Assembly (NCBI GenBank): GCA_024278955.1
Contig: JAJRSE010000017.1
Coordinates: forward strand, 1 to 64,000
Origin: Planctomycetota bacterium
GTDB taxonomy: Bacteria; Planctomycetota; Planctomycetia; Pirellulales; Lacipirellulaceae
Length of the DNA: 64,000 bases
Direction: 5' to 3'
The position numbers were made by a program, and so were the translations under genes. The notes under the pieces were generated by a model, which saw only the letters and a list, made by a program, of their open reading frames with translations, did not search any database and was not told the DNA's origin. Below are positions 9,600 to 16,911 of this stretch, one piece after another (the first letter of the stretch is position 1; every line of letters begins with the position of its first letter).

Positions 9600-11183
9600 A
9601 TGTCTGAGACTCTTAAGGAAACGCTTCCCATTTCGGAAATCGAAAACCTTCCGTATTCCATTCCGCTCGAACTCAAAGTAGAAGACCGCGATACCATTCG
9701 CTCCTTGGTCGAGTACAACGAAGGACCCGAACGCGACGACTACGCCCTCGAAGCCCTCAAGATCGGCGTCCTCGCCTTGCGCCACGCCGCCGGCGCACTC
9801 GATACCGATTTTATTCAACGCGAAACCACCCGACTGGTCGAAACTCTTGGCCACGAGCTAGACACCCACACGCGCCAAGCCAACGATCGGCTGGCCGGTT
9901 CGCTCAAAGAATATTTCGACCCCGAAGACGGTCGCTTCAGCCAGCGAGTCAAGCTGCTCACCTCCGACGACGGCGATCTTTCGCGAATGCTTCGCAACAT
10001 GTTCGATGGCGACAACTCCCAGCTTGCCAAAACTCTGCTTTCGCATTTCGGCCAAACCAGCCCGATCATGAAGATGCTCGACCCCAACCAGTCGCAAGGC
10101 CTTTTCGCCACGGTACGCGATAACGTCGACCAACAACTTACACAAAACCGAGAACGACTACTAAAAGAGTTTTCGCTCGATAACCCCGAAGGAGCCTTGC
10201 GCCGACTCACCGGCGAACTCACCGCCAAACATGGCGACTTCACCAAAGACATGCAGGGCAAACTCGACGAAGTGGTCAAAGAATTTTCGCTCGACGAAGA
10301 AAATTCCGCTCTCAGCCGCTTGGTTGCCAACGTCGACAACGCACAAAAAAGAATCACCCAGGAATTCTCGCTCGACAACAAACAGTCGGCGCTCCACAAA
10401 CTCAAAGAAGAACTCCTCACCATTCTTTCTGCCCATGTCGACTCGAATGCCGAATTCCAAACCGAAGTCAAAGTCGCCCTCGGCAAACTGGTTACGAAGC
10501 GAGCAACCGAAGCGACCGGCACCCAGCACGGCATCGCCTTTGAAGCAGCCGTGTTCGAGTTTCTCTCACGCGAGTCACAGCATATTGGCGATATCGCAAC
10601 CTCGACGGGCAACACCACCGGCTTGATTAAAAACTGCAAAGTCGGCGATTGCGTGATCGAACTGGGCCCCGACAGCCCCGCGTCTGGTGCAAAAATTGTG
10701 ATCGAAGCCAAAGAAGACGCGAGCTACGGCCTGGCTCGTGCCCGCGAAGAAATGGAAAAAGGCCGAAAAAATCGCGGTGCCAACTGGGGACTGTTCATTT
10801 TCTCGAAAAAAACCGCACCCGAAGAACTTGAGCCGTTCCAACGCTATGGGCACGATCTTTTTATCGTCTGGGATGCTGAACAGCCCAACTCCGACGTCTA
10901 TCTCAGGGCCGGCATTGTGACCGCCCGAGCTCTCTCGCTACGAGCCGAACGTCAGACCGAATCGCAGCAAGCCGATTTCAATTCCATCGACAAAGCCGTT
11001 TTAGAAATCGAAAAACGAGCGACTAATCTCGACACCGTAAAAAAATACGCCGAGACGATCAGTTCTTCCAGCGAGAAAATCATCGACCGTGTTTCAAAAG
11101 ATCGAAAAGCACTCGACCGGCAAATTCTCACGTTACGAGAGAAACTCACCGACCTAAAATCGTTGCACAAAGTAGACGAGTAG
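9600..11183 (+). CDS. Coiled-coil protein with PD-(D/E)XK nuclease-like domain
   Basis: 527 residues with no signal peptide. The N-terminal half is charged and helical, with the phrase EFSLD recurring at residues 190, 228 and 255, each followed by an Asp/Asn-rich turn and a GAL/SAL helix: a degenerate ~27-38 residue repeat. Residues ~310-440 resemble a restriction-endonuclease-like fold: HGIAFEAAVFEFL, then GDCVIEL (Asp350), then IVIEAK (Glu369, Lys371), matching the D...ExK arrangement, then WGLFIFSKK. The C-terminus is another coiled coil. The layout recalls RmuC-type proteins, but a structural or targeting role cannot be excluded. Nuclease activity is inferred from the motif only. Confidence 0.65.
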   Translation: MSETLKETLPISEIENLPYSIPLELKVEDRDTIRSLVEYNEGPERDDYALEALKIGVLALRHAAGALDTDFIQRETTRLVETLGHELDTHTRQANDRLAGSLKEYFDPEDGRFSQRVKLLTSDDGDLSRMLRNMFDGDNSQLAKTLLSHFGQTSPIMKMLDPNQSQGLFATVRDNVDQQLTQNRERLLKEFSLDNPEGALRRLTGELTAKHGDFTKDMQGKLDEVVKEFSLDEENSALSRLVANVDNAQKRITQEFSLDNKQSALHKLKEELLTILSAHVDSNAEFQTEVKVALGKLVTKRATEATGTQHGIAFEAAVFEFLSRESQHIGDIATSTGNTTGLIKNCKVGDCVIELGPDSPASGAKIVIEAKEDASYGLARAREEMEKGRKNRGANWGLFIFSKKTAPEELEPFQRYGHDLFIVWDAEQPNSDVYLRAGIVTARALSLRAERQTESQQADFNSIDKAVLEIEKRATNLDTVKKYAETISSSSEKIIDRVSKDRKALDRQILTLREKLTDLKSLHKVDE

Positions 11184-11206
11184 CTACGACCAGTAACTAG
11201 TAGTCT

Positions 11207-11332
11207 ACCGCAGCTCAACATTCGAGTTGGGTGCCACTGCTGGCTTGCCCAGCAGTGGGCGCAGGGTACTCGCTTCGCACTGCTGGACGAGCCAGCAGTG
11301 GCACCCGAAAACCAAGCCGCGATGGATACTAG
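11207..11332. repeat. CTAG-ended hairpin element, copy B (intact ends)
   Basis: Best-preserved copy. The left end is CTAGTAGTCTACCGCAGCTC and the right end, read inward, is CTAGTATCCATCGCGGCTT, giving imperfect terminal inverted repeats. Inside are two palindromes, TGCCACTGCTGGCTTGCCC/CAGCAGTG and CACTGCTGGACGAGCCAGCA. It fills the gap between convergent genes and its right end supplies the stop codon of the ExeA-like gene. Confidence 0.88.
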
Positions 11333-12135
11333 GCGACTCCAGGTAAGCAAATCGCGTCGTGTGCCGATTGAATCGTCGCCGAACAAACCATCTCGCTCCC
11401 CACGCCCGATCCAGCAAGTAACGCATACTCAGCCAGTCGGTTCACTTGCCGTGGCACGCCACCGCTCAGGCGGTGAACTTCGGCAAGCGCCTCGTCCTCG
11501 AACAAGGGGCGTTCCGATCCGGCTTCGACCAGCGAAAGTTGCAAGTATCCCACGGTATCCAGCTCATCCCACGGCTGCAAATCAATCCGCAAATCGATCC
11601 GATCCAGCAGACCCTGGCCAAGACGGCTCGCTTGTTTGCGATTGGCAGCTAACACCAGCGAGAGCCCCACGTCACCACGAATTTGGATATTCGCCAACCG
11701 TCCCAAATGCGTCAGCAAGTCGGGCCCTGCCTGATCGGCGTTGTCCAGTAACAAGACCGTCGTCATGCCCTGCATTTGATTCTCGCCGAGACGATCGGTC
11801 AGTAGACGAGCCAGCCGCACCAAATCGTCTTCAACTCGAACCCGCGATTTCAGTGCCACGCCAAGCTGGCAATAAAATTCTCGCGCCGAAAGCCCAAGCA
11901 AATCAACCTGAGCCACAGCCCGGCTACGCTCCCGGCACTCCTGGGAAAATACTTCGAGCAGCAACGACTTTCCCAAACCTGGCTCGCCAAGCACAAGCCC
12001 CAGCCGCCTTCCGTTATCGACCAAAAATCGCAATCGGGCCCTCGATTCGCGTTGGCTAGCGCCCTCGAAAAAAGACTGCGGATCGAGCCCACCAGAAAAG
12101 GGCGTCCGGTCGAGTCCCCAATGCGATTGATACAT
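11329..12135 (-). CDS. ExeA/GspA-like AAA ATPase
   Basis: 268 residues. It begins MYQSHWGLDRTPFSGGLDP, the usual opening of ExeA-type ATPases, followed by Walker A GEPGLGKS (residues 50-57), Walker B TTVLLLDNAD (Asp131) and a sensor-like LSLVLAAN. ExeA/GspA proteins use ATP to help assemble secretion or peptidoglycan-linked complexes, and many planctomycetes carry stand-alone homologues. No peptidoglycan-binding domain is present. The TAG stop lies inside the terminal CTAG of the repeat element at 11207-11332, so the C-terminus may have been cut back by that insertion. No secretion genes are adjacent. Confidence 0.8.
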   Translation of the reverse strand: MYQSHWGLDRTPFSGGLDPQSFFEGASQRESRARLRFLVDNGRRLGLVLGEPGLGKSLLLEVFSQECRERSRAVAQVDLLGLSAREFYCQLGVALKSRVRVEDDLVRLARLLTDRLGENQMQGMTTVLLLDNADQAGPDLLTHLGRLANIQIRGDVGLSLVLAANRKQASRLGQGLLDRIDLRIDLQPWDELDTVGYLQLSLVEAGSERPLFEDEALAEVHRLSGGVPRQVNRLAEYALLAGSGVGSEMVCSATIQSAHDAICLPGVA

Positions 12136-12320
12136 ACGGTAAGTCTCTGCTGGCTAAAGTCGCTTGAGAAATCATCACAAACGAGACACAATACCTGTCG
12201 ACAAGCACCGGTCCCTATCCTCAAAGTTCGACACATCCCCAAAAAAAATCCACCCCTGCTAGCAGCTAGCACCCCTCCCCCCCCCCCCTAACCTCTCACC
12301 TCCGACCTCCCACTTCAAAA
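12136..12320. other. Leader of rsmE with a C12 homopolymer and CCTC tracts
   Basis: A run of 12 C residues (12277-12288) is followed by repeated ACCTC-type pyrimidine blocks up to the ATG. There is no Shine-Dalgarno sequence. A similar pyrimidine-rich block precedes the Rrf2 gene at 15240-15268. Confidence 0.5.
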
Positions 12321-13016
12321 ATGCCCGACCGCTACTACTCTGCCGAACCCATCCAGGGCACCACCGCCACACTCGCAGGCAACGAAGCTCACCACTTGCT
12401 GCACGTAATGCGTGCCAAGCCAGGTTTGAAACTCGTCGTCTTCGACGGTCAGGGTGGCGAGTACGAAGCCGAAGTGGCAAAGTGCCAACGCTCGACCGTC
12501 GAACTCTCGCTTGGTCCAAAAAACGCCATCGAACGCGAACTCCCCTTCGACCTCACACTAGCCGTCGCTTTGCCCAAAGGCGATCGTCAACGCTGGCTCG
12601 TTGAAAAATCGGTTGAGCTCGGCGTGACTCGACTCGTGCCGCTGCGAACGGCGCGCTCGGTCGTCGGCAGCGAGCAAGCCTCATCCAAACTTGAGCGATA
12701 CGTCATCGAAGCCAGCAAACAGTGTGGCCGCAATTGTTTGATGCAACTAGCAGCACCACAAGATTTCGCAGAACTCTTAAGCCAACAAAAATCGCCCCTC
12801 CGAATCCTCGCCCATCCCGGCGGCAGCCAACTTTCTGAACTCAGGCCGAACTCCACCGAAAATCGCTGCCTCGCAATCGGCCCCGAAGGCGGATTTACCG
12901 AAGAAGAAGTCGCCCAAGCCAACACGGCCGGCTGGCAAACGGTCGGACTAGGCAGCCGAATTCTACGCCTAGAAACCGCAGCAATCGCTCTCACTGCGGC
13001 GTTACTTTTTCGTTGA
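12321..13016 (+). CDS. rsmE: 16S rRNA (uracil-1498-N3)-methyltransferase RsmE
   Basis: SPOUT-class methyltransferase that modifies U1498 of 16S rRNA with S-adenosylmethionine. The 231-residue length is typical. The N-terminal PUA-like part includes GNEAHHLLHVMRAKPG; the methyltransferase part has the knot signatures LAIGPEGGFTEEE and VGLGSRILRLETAAI at the C-terminus, which bind SAM. The ATG at 12321 has no ribosome binding site but sits just after a polypyrimidine leader. It converges on the next gene. Confidence 0.93.
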   Translation: MPDRYYSAEPIQGTTATLAGNEAHHLLHVMRAKPGLKLVVFDGQGGEYEAEVAKCQRSTVELSLGPKNAIERELPFDLTLAVALPKGDRQRWLVEKSVELGVTRLVPLRTARSVVGSEQASSKLERYVIEASKQCGRNCLMQLAAPQDFAELLSQQKSPLRILAHPGGSQLSELRPNSTENRCLAIGPEGGFTEEEVAQANTAGWQTVGLGSRILRLETAAIALTAALLFR

Positions 13017-13033
13017 GGTTTCGCATACTCGCG

Positions 13034-13528
13034 TTATTCCGAGACGCTGGGTTCTTTCTCGGCTTTCTTCTCGATCACCCCAAACAAATGCCCGCCGTGG
13101 TCGGCACCACTCCAAAAGCCCGCGTAGTGCCCATCAAAAATCATGACCCGAGCAGTAAAAGTGCCGAGCCCCGGGATAACCAGCTTATCAACCGTAATCA
13201 CCGGCGTATCGCCCGCCCAATAAATTGGCAACGTAAGCGGCAGCTTTATGTCGTGCTCTCCATAGCGAATGCGCGTCTGGAAAAGCCATTGCCCCTTGCC
13301 TAAATGACGCACGCTCTCAAGCTCATACCGCTCAGCCGTAAGGTGAGCCGCCGGCTGGTCCGAGTCGGTGAAATGGCCGACCAGCGTAACGCCGGTCAGC
13401 GATTTCTCTAACGCGGCATACCGTTCTGCTACTTTAGAATCAGCCGAAGATTTTTGCTCTTCCGCTGCAAGTGACGTCGCAAAAGCAACAAGAAAAGCAA
13501 AACCCAAAAGCGTCTTTTGAATCGACAT
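13034..13528 (-). CDS. Secreted protein of unknown function
   Basis: 164 residues starting MSIQKTLLGFAFLVAFATSL with a signal peptide cut near LAAEE. The mature part is beta-rich (for example GVTLVGHFTDSD, WLFQTRIRYG, LPIYWAGDTPVITVD), suggesting a small periplasmic beta domain, but I recognise no family. I chose the ATG at 13528 because it places the signal peptide at the terminus and has GAGG upstream; a longer frame to 13579 would overlap the upstream gene. It lies 25 bases downstream of another secreted protein gene on the same strand, so the two probably form an operon. Confidence 0.7.
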   Translation of the reverse strand: MSIQKTLLGFAFLVAFATSLAAEEQKSSADSKVAERYAALEKSLTGVTLVGHFTDSDQPAAHLTAERYELESVRHLGKGQWLFQTRIRYGEHDIKLPLTLPIYWAGDTPVITVDKLVIPGLGTFTARVMIFDGHYAGFWSGADHGGHLFGVIEKKAEKEPSVSE

Positions 13529-13553
13529 CGCTCGCCTCAACCTGAGTTGCCAG

Positions 13554-14072
13554 TTACTGCGCAGTTGAAAAGTAGCCACCCAAATTCAAATACTGCGAAC
13601 TACGTCCCGTAGTAGGAACTCCTCCGGTTGGATTCTTAGAAACAATCCCCCGGGCCGTGGCAACACGCACCTTCTGCTGCAGCTTACGGAAACGCCTCGC
13701 TTGCTCGCGCTCTACCAGTCGCTGCTGCTGCATCGGCTGAACAAAAGCGTGATAGCTCGGGATACCAAATTCGCTCTCTCGCACATCAAGGTTGAGGTAC
13801 GGACTAATGGTCGGTTCACGTCGCAACGATTCAAACGGCTTGCTTCCTTTCAACTGCAACGGCTGCGGAGCTGGCATCTGACGATGGAACTGTTGGGAAG
13901 GAATGCTCGCCGTCTGCCTCCCCCTCCCTCCGAAATACTGCATCGCTGGGGTGGCCACTCGGTTTTGGTTGAAACCATACGGAGAGGCTGCTTGCAGACA
14001 ACTTAGCGAGGCAGTCCACACGATAGCAACGCCCAAAGCGATAGGAAGACTACGAATTAGGCATGGGTACAT
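13554..14072 (-). CDS. Small secreted Gln/Pro/Arg-rich protein of unknown function
   Basis: 172 residues with a signal peptide (MYPCLIRSLPIALGVAIV, cut near LQAAS). The mature protein is rich in Gln, Pro and Arg, with a basic helical stretch EREQARRFRKLQQKVR and few hydrophobic segments, so it may be largely disordered. The phrase YLNL occurs twice (PYLNLDV and QYLNLGG), the second near the C-terminus. No family is recognised. It probably shares an mRNA with the gene 25 bases downstream. Confidence 0.62.
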   Translation of the reverse strand: MYPCLIRSLPIALGVAIVWTASLSCLQAASPYGFNQNRVATPAMQYFGGRGRQTASIPSQQFHRQMPAPQPLQLKGSKPFESLRREPTISPYLNLDVRESEFGIPSYHAFVQPMQQQRLVEREQARRFRKLQQKVRVATARGIVSKNPTGGVPTTGRSSQYLNLGGYFSTAQ

Positions 14073-14410
14073 GGATGAATCCTTCGTATCGAGCGAACAA
14101 AAATCAGGGGCTCAGCCCCCAGGCCCTACGTCTCCTTTAATCGGCAAAGTCGCCCCCTCGGCTTGCGTGGAACGCATTAAATAAGCCAACTCTCAGGCTT
14201 CGATTCATCTGCTAGCAGGGCACTAGGAAATCGAAAATCGCTCAATCCTCTCATTTTCCAGCCATTTTAGGCCGATGACTAAGCAAAGAATCGATAGTTG
14301 ACTTTGTTGACCTACTTGCATAGGATTAAGCTTGCTCGTTTTTGACAAAGTACTAGCCCAATTTTTGGGCCAGCACCCAGCCGCTTGAACTTGAGAGAAG
14401 AGAAAATACA
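14073..14410. other. Intergenic region between divergent genes, upstream of cysH
   Basis: Contains a GGGGCTCAGCCCC palindrome near 14107-14119, the short inverted-repeat element at 14295-14354, and a GCCCAATTTTTGGGC hairpin at 14355-14369. TTGACT (14298-14303) and TAGGAT (14321-14326) with a 17-base spacer could be a cysH promoter, but they lie inside the repeat element, so the match may be accidental. Confidence 0.4.
14295..14354. repeat. Short CTAG-ended CTTTG-type element
   Basis: The left end TAGTTGACTTTGTTGA and the right end, read inward as CTAGTACTTTGTCAA, form imperfect terminal inverted repeats around ~30 bases. The right end resembles the ends at 2283, 26704 and 63317. Confidence 0.5.
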
Positions 14411-15199
14411 GTGACCCTATCCTCTGCGTCTGCCGTTGCCTCGCGCCCAAATTCGCCTTCCTTTCAACCTCTCGAGGCCACGCCCGAATTTCTCGCCGAA
14501 CTTGCCGAACACAGCGCGCGACTTGAGTCCGCCACTCCCGAGGAAATCATTACCTGGGCAGCCGAGCGTTTTGCGTCTCGTCTGACCATGGCCACCGCTT
14601 TCGGCCCCGAAGGTTGCGTCATTCTCTCAATGCTCGCCCGCGTTGCCCCCAAGACTTACGTCTTCAACCTCGACACCGGCTACCAATTCCAGCAAACCCT
14701 CGACCTCCGCGACCGCATCGAAGAAAAGTATGGCCTCGCTGTCGACATGCTCAAGCCCGAACTCTCGGTGCCCGAGTACGAAGTGCTTCACAACGGGCCG
14801 CTCTACAAAACCAACCCAACCCAGTGCTGCTTCGACCGCAAGATCAAACTTCTCCATCAGGGCATCCAGGGGAAACACGCCTGGATGAGCGGCATCCGGC
14901 GCGACCAAAGCGAAGACCGAGCCCAAGCGGCAATCGTCGGTTGGGACAAAAAGTTCAGCGTCGTAAAAATTAGCCCGCTAGCAAACTGGACCAAACAACT
15001 GGTTTGGAAACGCATCTTTGACGAGAGCGTTCCCTACAACCCGTTGCATGACCAGAACTACCCAAGCATCGGTTGCTGGCCATGCACCCGGGCCCTCGCT
15101 CCCGGCGAAACCGACGACCGCTCTGGCCGATGGAGCGGCACCGCAAAAACCGAATGCGGCCTCCACACCATCCAAGAAACCGACGGCAGCGGAATCTAA
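14411..15199 (+). CDS. cysH: Assimilatory adenylyl-sulfate (APS) reductase, iron-sulfur type
   Basis: Reduces activated sulfate to sulfite using thioredoxin, in cysteine biosynthesis. The 262-residue protein has the PAPS-reductase fold: TMATAFGPEGCVILSML (nucleotide loop), VFNLDTGYQF, WMSGIRRDQS, and the catalytic Cys249 in KTECGLH. Cys139-Cys140 and Cys222/Cys225 (GCWPC) match the four ligands of a [4Fe-4S] cluster, which points to APS rather than PAPS as substrate. The start is a GTG. An Rrf2 regulator follows on the same strand. No sulfate transporter or sulfurylase lies nearby. Confidence 0.92.
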   Translation: MTLSSASAVASRPNSPSFQPLEATPEFLAELAEHSARLESATPEEIITWAAERFASRLTMATAFGPEGCVILSMLARVAPKTYVFNLDTGYQFQQTLDLRDRIEEKYGLAVDMLKPELSVPEYEVLHNGPLYKTNPTQCCFDRKIKLLHQGIQGKHAWMSGIRRDQSEDRAQAAIVGWDKKFSVVKISPLANWTKQLVWKRIFDESVPYNPLHDQNYPSIGCWPCTRALAPGETDDRSGRWSGTAKTECGLHTIQETDGSGI

Positions 15200-15268
15200 G
15201 CCGAGAGGTCCGAGGGAAGAGTCCAAAGAGAATTCCCTTACCTCCAACCTCTTACTCCCCCCCCCTCA

Positions 15269-15694
15269 ATGAACCTTAGCGCCAAAACCGAATACGCCTG
15301 CCTAGCCATGTTAGAGCTGGCCCAGCACTTCGACGGCCGCGAGCCCGTCCAAGTTCGTTGTATCGCTGAGCGCCACGGCATTCCCTCGCCCTTCTTGGTG
15401 CAGATTCTTCAAGACCTCAAACGATCAGGCCTCGTCAGCAGTACCCGCGGCGCAGCCGGTGGCTATCGTCTCACTCGCTCGCCCCAAGAGATCACTCTTG
15501 CCCAGGTGTTAGATGGGGTCGAAGGAAGTGTCGAGCCGACTACCAACGCATCGGTCGCCTCGCCCCTAGCGCCCGTGCTACTCGAAGTTTGCAACGAGCT
15601 TTCATCCGCCCGGCGAAAACACCTCGAAGCCATCGCCTTGGCCGACTTAGTCGAACGAGCGTGCGAAGCCACCGGACCCATGTGGTTTATCTAG
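15269..15694 (+). CDS. Rrf2-family transcriptional regulator
   Basis: A 141-residue winged-helix DNA-binding protein. MNLSAKTEYACLAMLELA at the start, the recognition region HGIPSPFLVQILQDLKRSGL and the wing STRGAAGGYRLTR are typical of Rrf2/IscR/CymR. The three closely spaced cluster-binding cysteines of IscR are absent, so it is more like the CymR group, which senses cysteine supply. Being 69 bases downstream of cysH suggests it controls sulfur assimilation. The start has no Shine-Dalgarno; a C-rich tract lies immediately upstream. Confidence 0.87.
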   Translation: MNLSAKTEYACLAMLELAQHFDGREPVQVRCIAERHGIPSPFLVQILQDLKRSGLVSSTRGAAGGYRLTRSPQEITLAQVLDGVEGSVEPTTNASVASPLAPVLLEVCNELSSARRKHLEAIALADLVERACEATGPMWFI

Positions 15695-15701
15695 AGCAAG
15701 C

Positions 15702-15989
15702 CTAATATCCCGGTGACGAGGGATTAAGATTTTGAAATTGCATTTCTTCTGGCATCCCAAGCTTCTCAATTTCAGTGCGCAATAGCCGCAAGCCTTTCTT
15801 GAAATCGTGGACTTCAAACACCAGCAAATGCTCCGTCGGCGCAACCGCATCGACGCCGACCTGCCGGAGGTAGTTGCTGTAGATCCCTGCTTTTGCCTCT
15901 TCGAGCGCAACGCGTAAGGGCACAATATACTTTTCGCGAACCTCATCAGACGTAAGCGTCGAACGAAAAGCGAGTCCAATTTTCTCCAA
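15702..15989 (-). CDS. Small protein of unknown function, 95 residues
   Basis: Soluble, mixed-charge protein with a regular alternation of helix and strand (SDEVREKYIVPLRVALEEAK, TEHLLVFEVHDFKKGLRLLR), no signal peptide and sensible codon use, so I think it is real. It resembles small alpha-beta sandwich proteins, but no family is recognised. An overlapping frame (15647-15994) on the same strand is Arg/Ser-rich and looks like a shadow. It converges on the Rrf2 gene, only 7 bases apart. Confidence 0.65.
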   Translation of the reverse strand: MEKIGLAFRSTLTSDEVREKYIVPLRVALEEAKAGIYSNYLRQVGVDAVAPTEHLLVFEVHDFKKGLRLLRTEIEKLGMPEEMQFQNLNPSSPGY

Positions 15990-16141
15990 AGCACAGTCCT
16001 CTTTCGTGGAGTAAATCCCTCACTTCATGGAAAAGAGAGAGGAGATTTCCTGTTTTTTTCTCCGTGCCCTCGGCGTCGCCGCGGTATTCTCCGCTATTCC
16101 TTGGGTATTTCCCCTGCCAGCAAAACAGCTAGCTCTTGCCT

Positions 16142-16169
16142 TTGCCTAACAACACGCTGACAATATAAC
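16142..16169 (+). promoter_or_regulatory. Sigma-70-like promoter candidate
   Basis: TTGCCT at 16142-16147 and TATAAC at 16164-16169 with a 16-base spacer, 62 bases before the start of the DUF442-like lipoprotein gene. Motif match only. Confidence 0.4.
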
Positions 16170-16230
16170 GCACTTGGCCGTCTCTTGGCAGCCACGTTCT
16201 ACTGCTCATCGGAACAATGAGGAATCAAAT

Positions 16231-16824
16231 ATGAAAAACCATCAATTACGCTTCTGCGCGTTTATTCTGTTCGCCCTAACGCTTACAACAATCGCCGCCT
16301 GCGAGTCCTCTGCCGGAGAAGATCAAGCACGCGAAAAAATCCGACTTAAAAAACACCAGCTAGGTAGCACCACTCCCGTTCACGCATTTGGCAACATCTA
16401 TCTCGCGGGACAACCTTCGCCAGACGACTTGGCTATTTTCAGATCCAAAGGCATCAAAACGGTCATCACTCTACGGCACACCAAAGAGCTGTCTTGGGAC
16501 GAGGCCAATGCCGTCAAGCAAAACGATATGAAGTTCATCCAAGTGCCTTTCTTAGGAGCCGATCAGCTCAAGCCAAAAACTTTCGACAAGCTACTCGAAA
16601 TTCTGCGCGACAAAAAACAAGGCCCCGTCGTGCTACACTGCGGATCGTCCAATCGCGTCGGCGCCATCTGGTACGCCTACCGAATCCTAGATGGCAAGCT
16701 TTCGCACGACGAAGCAAAAAAAGAAGCCCAAACCGTCGGCCTGCGAACCCCCGCCTATTTAGACATGGCCCAGAAATACGTCGCCGCCAAACAAAAAGAA
16801 CAAGCCACGGTTGAGAACCCGTAA
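16231..16824 (+). CDS. DUF442 (beta-lactamase hydrolase-like) phosphatase, probable lipoprotein
   Basis: 197 residues. A signal peptide ends in a lipobox-like TIAAC (Cys24). The body has FGNIYLAGQPSPDDLAIFRS, KGIKTVITLR and the P-loop-like VVLHCGSSNRVGAIWYAYR, with Cys137 and Arg142 in the CX4R spacing of DUF442 proteins, relatives of dual-specificity phosphatases. Substrate unknown; an outer-face, membrane-anchored location is inferred. I start at the ATG at 16231, which has GAGGA upstream; the frame is open to 16174 but that would bury the signal peptide. Confidence 0.8.
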   Translation: MKNHQLRFCAFILFALTLTTIAACESSAGEDQAREKIRLKKHQLGSTTPVHAFGNIYLAGQPSPDDLAIFRSKGIKTVITLRHTKELSWDEANAVKQNDMKFIQVPFLGADQLKPKTFDKLLEILRDKKQGPVVLHCGSSNRVGAIWYAYRILDGKLSHDEAKKEAQTVGLRTPAYLDMAQKYVAAKQKEQATVENP

Positions 16825-16911
16825 AGCTGCTGTTGCGACTCACAGCAACAAGCATTCGCGATCGCGCACTGCGAGCAGGGCGGTCTAAAAACGAATGTGC
16901 AAACGTCCTGT

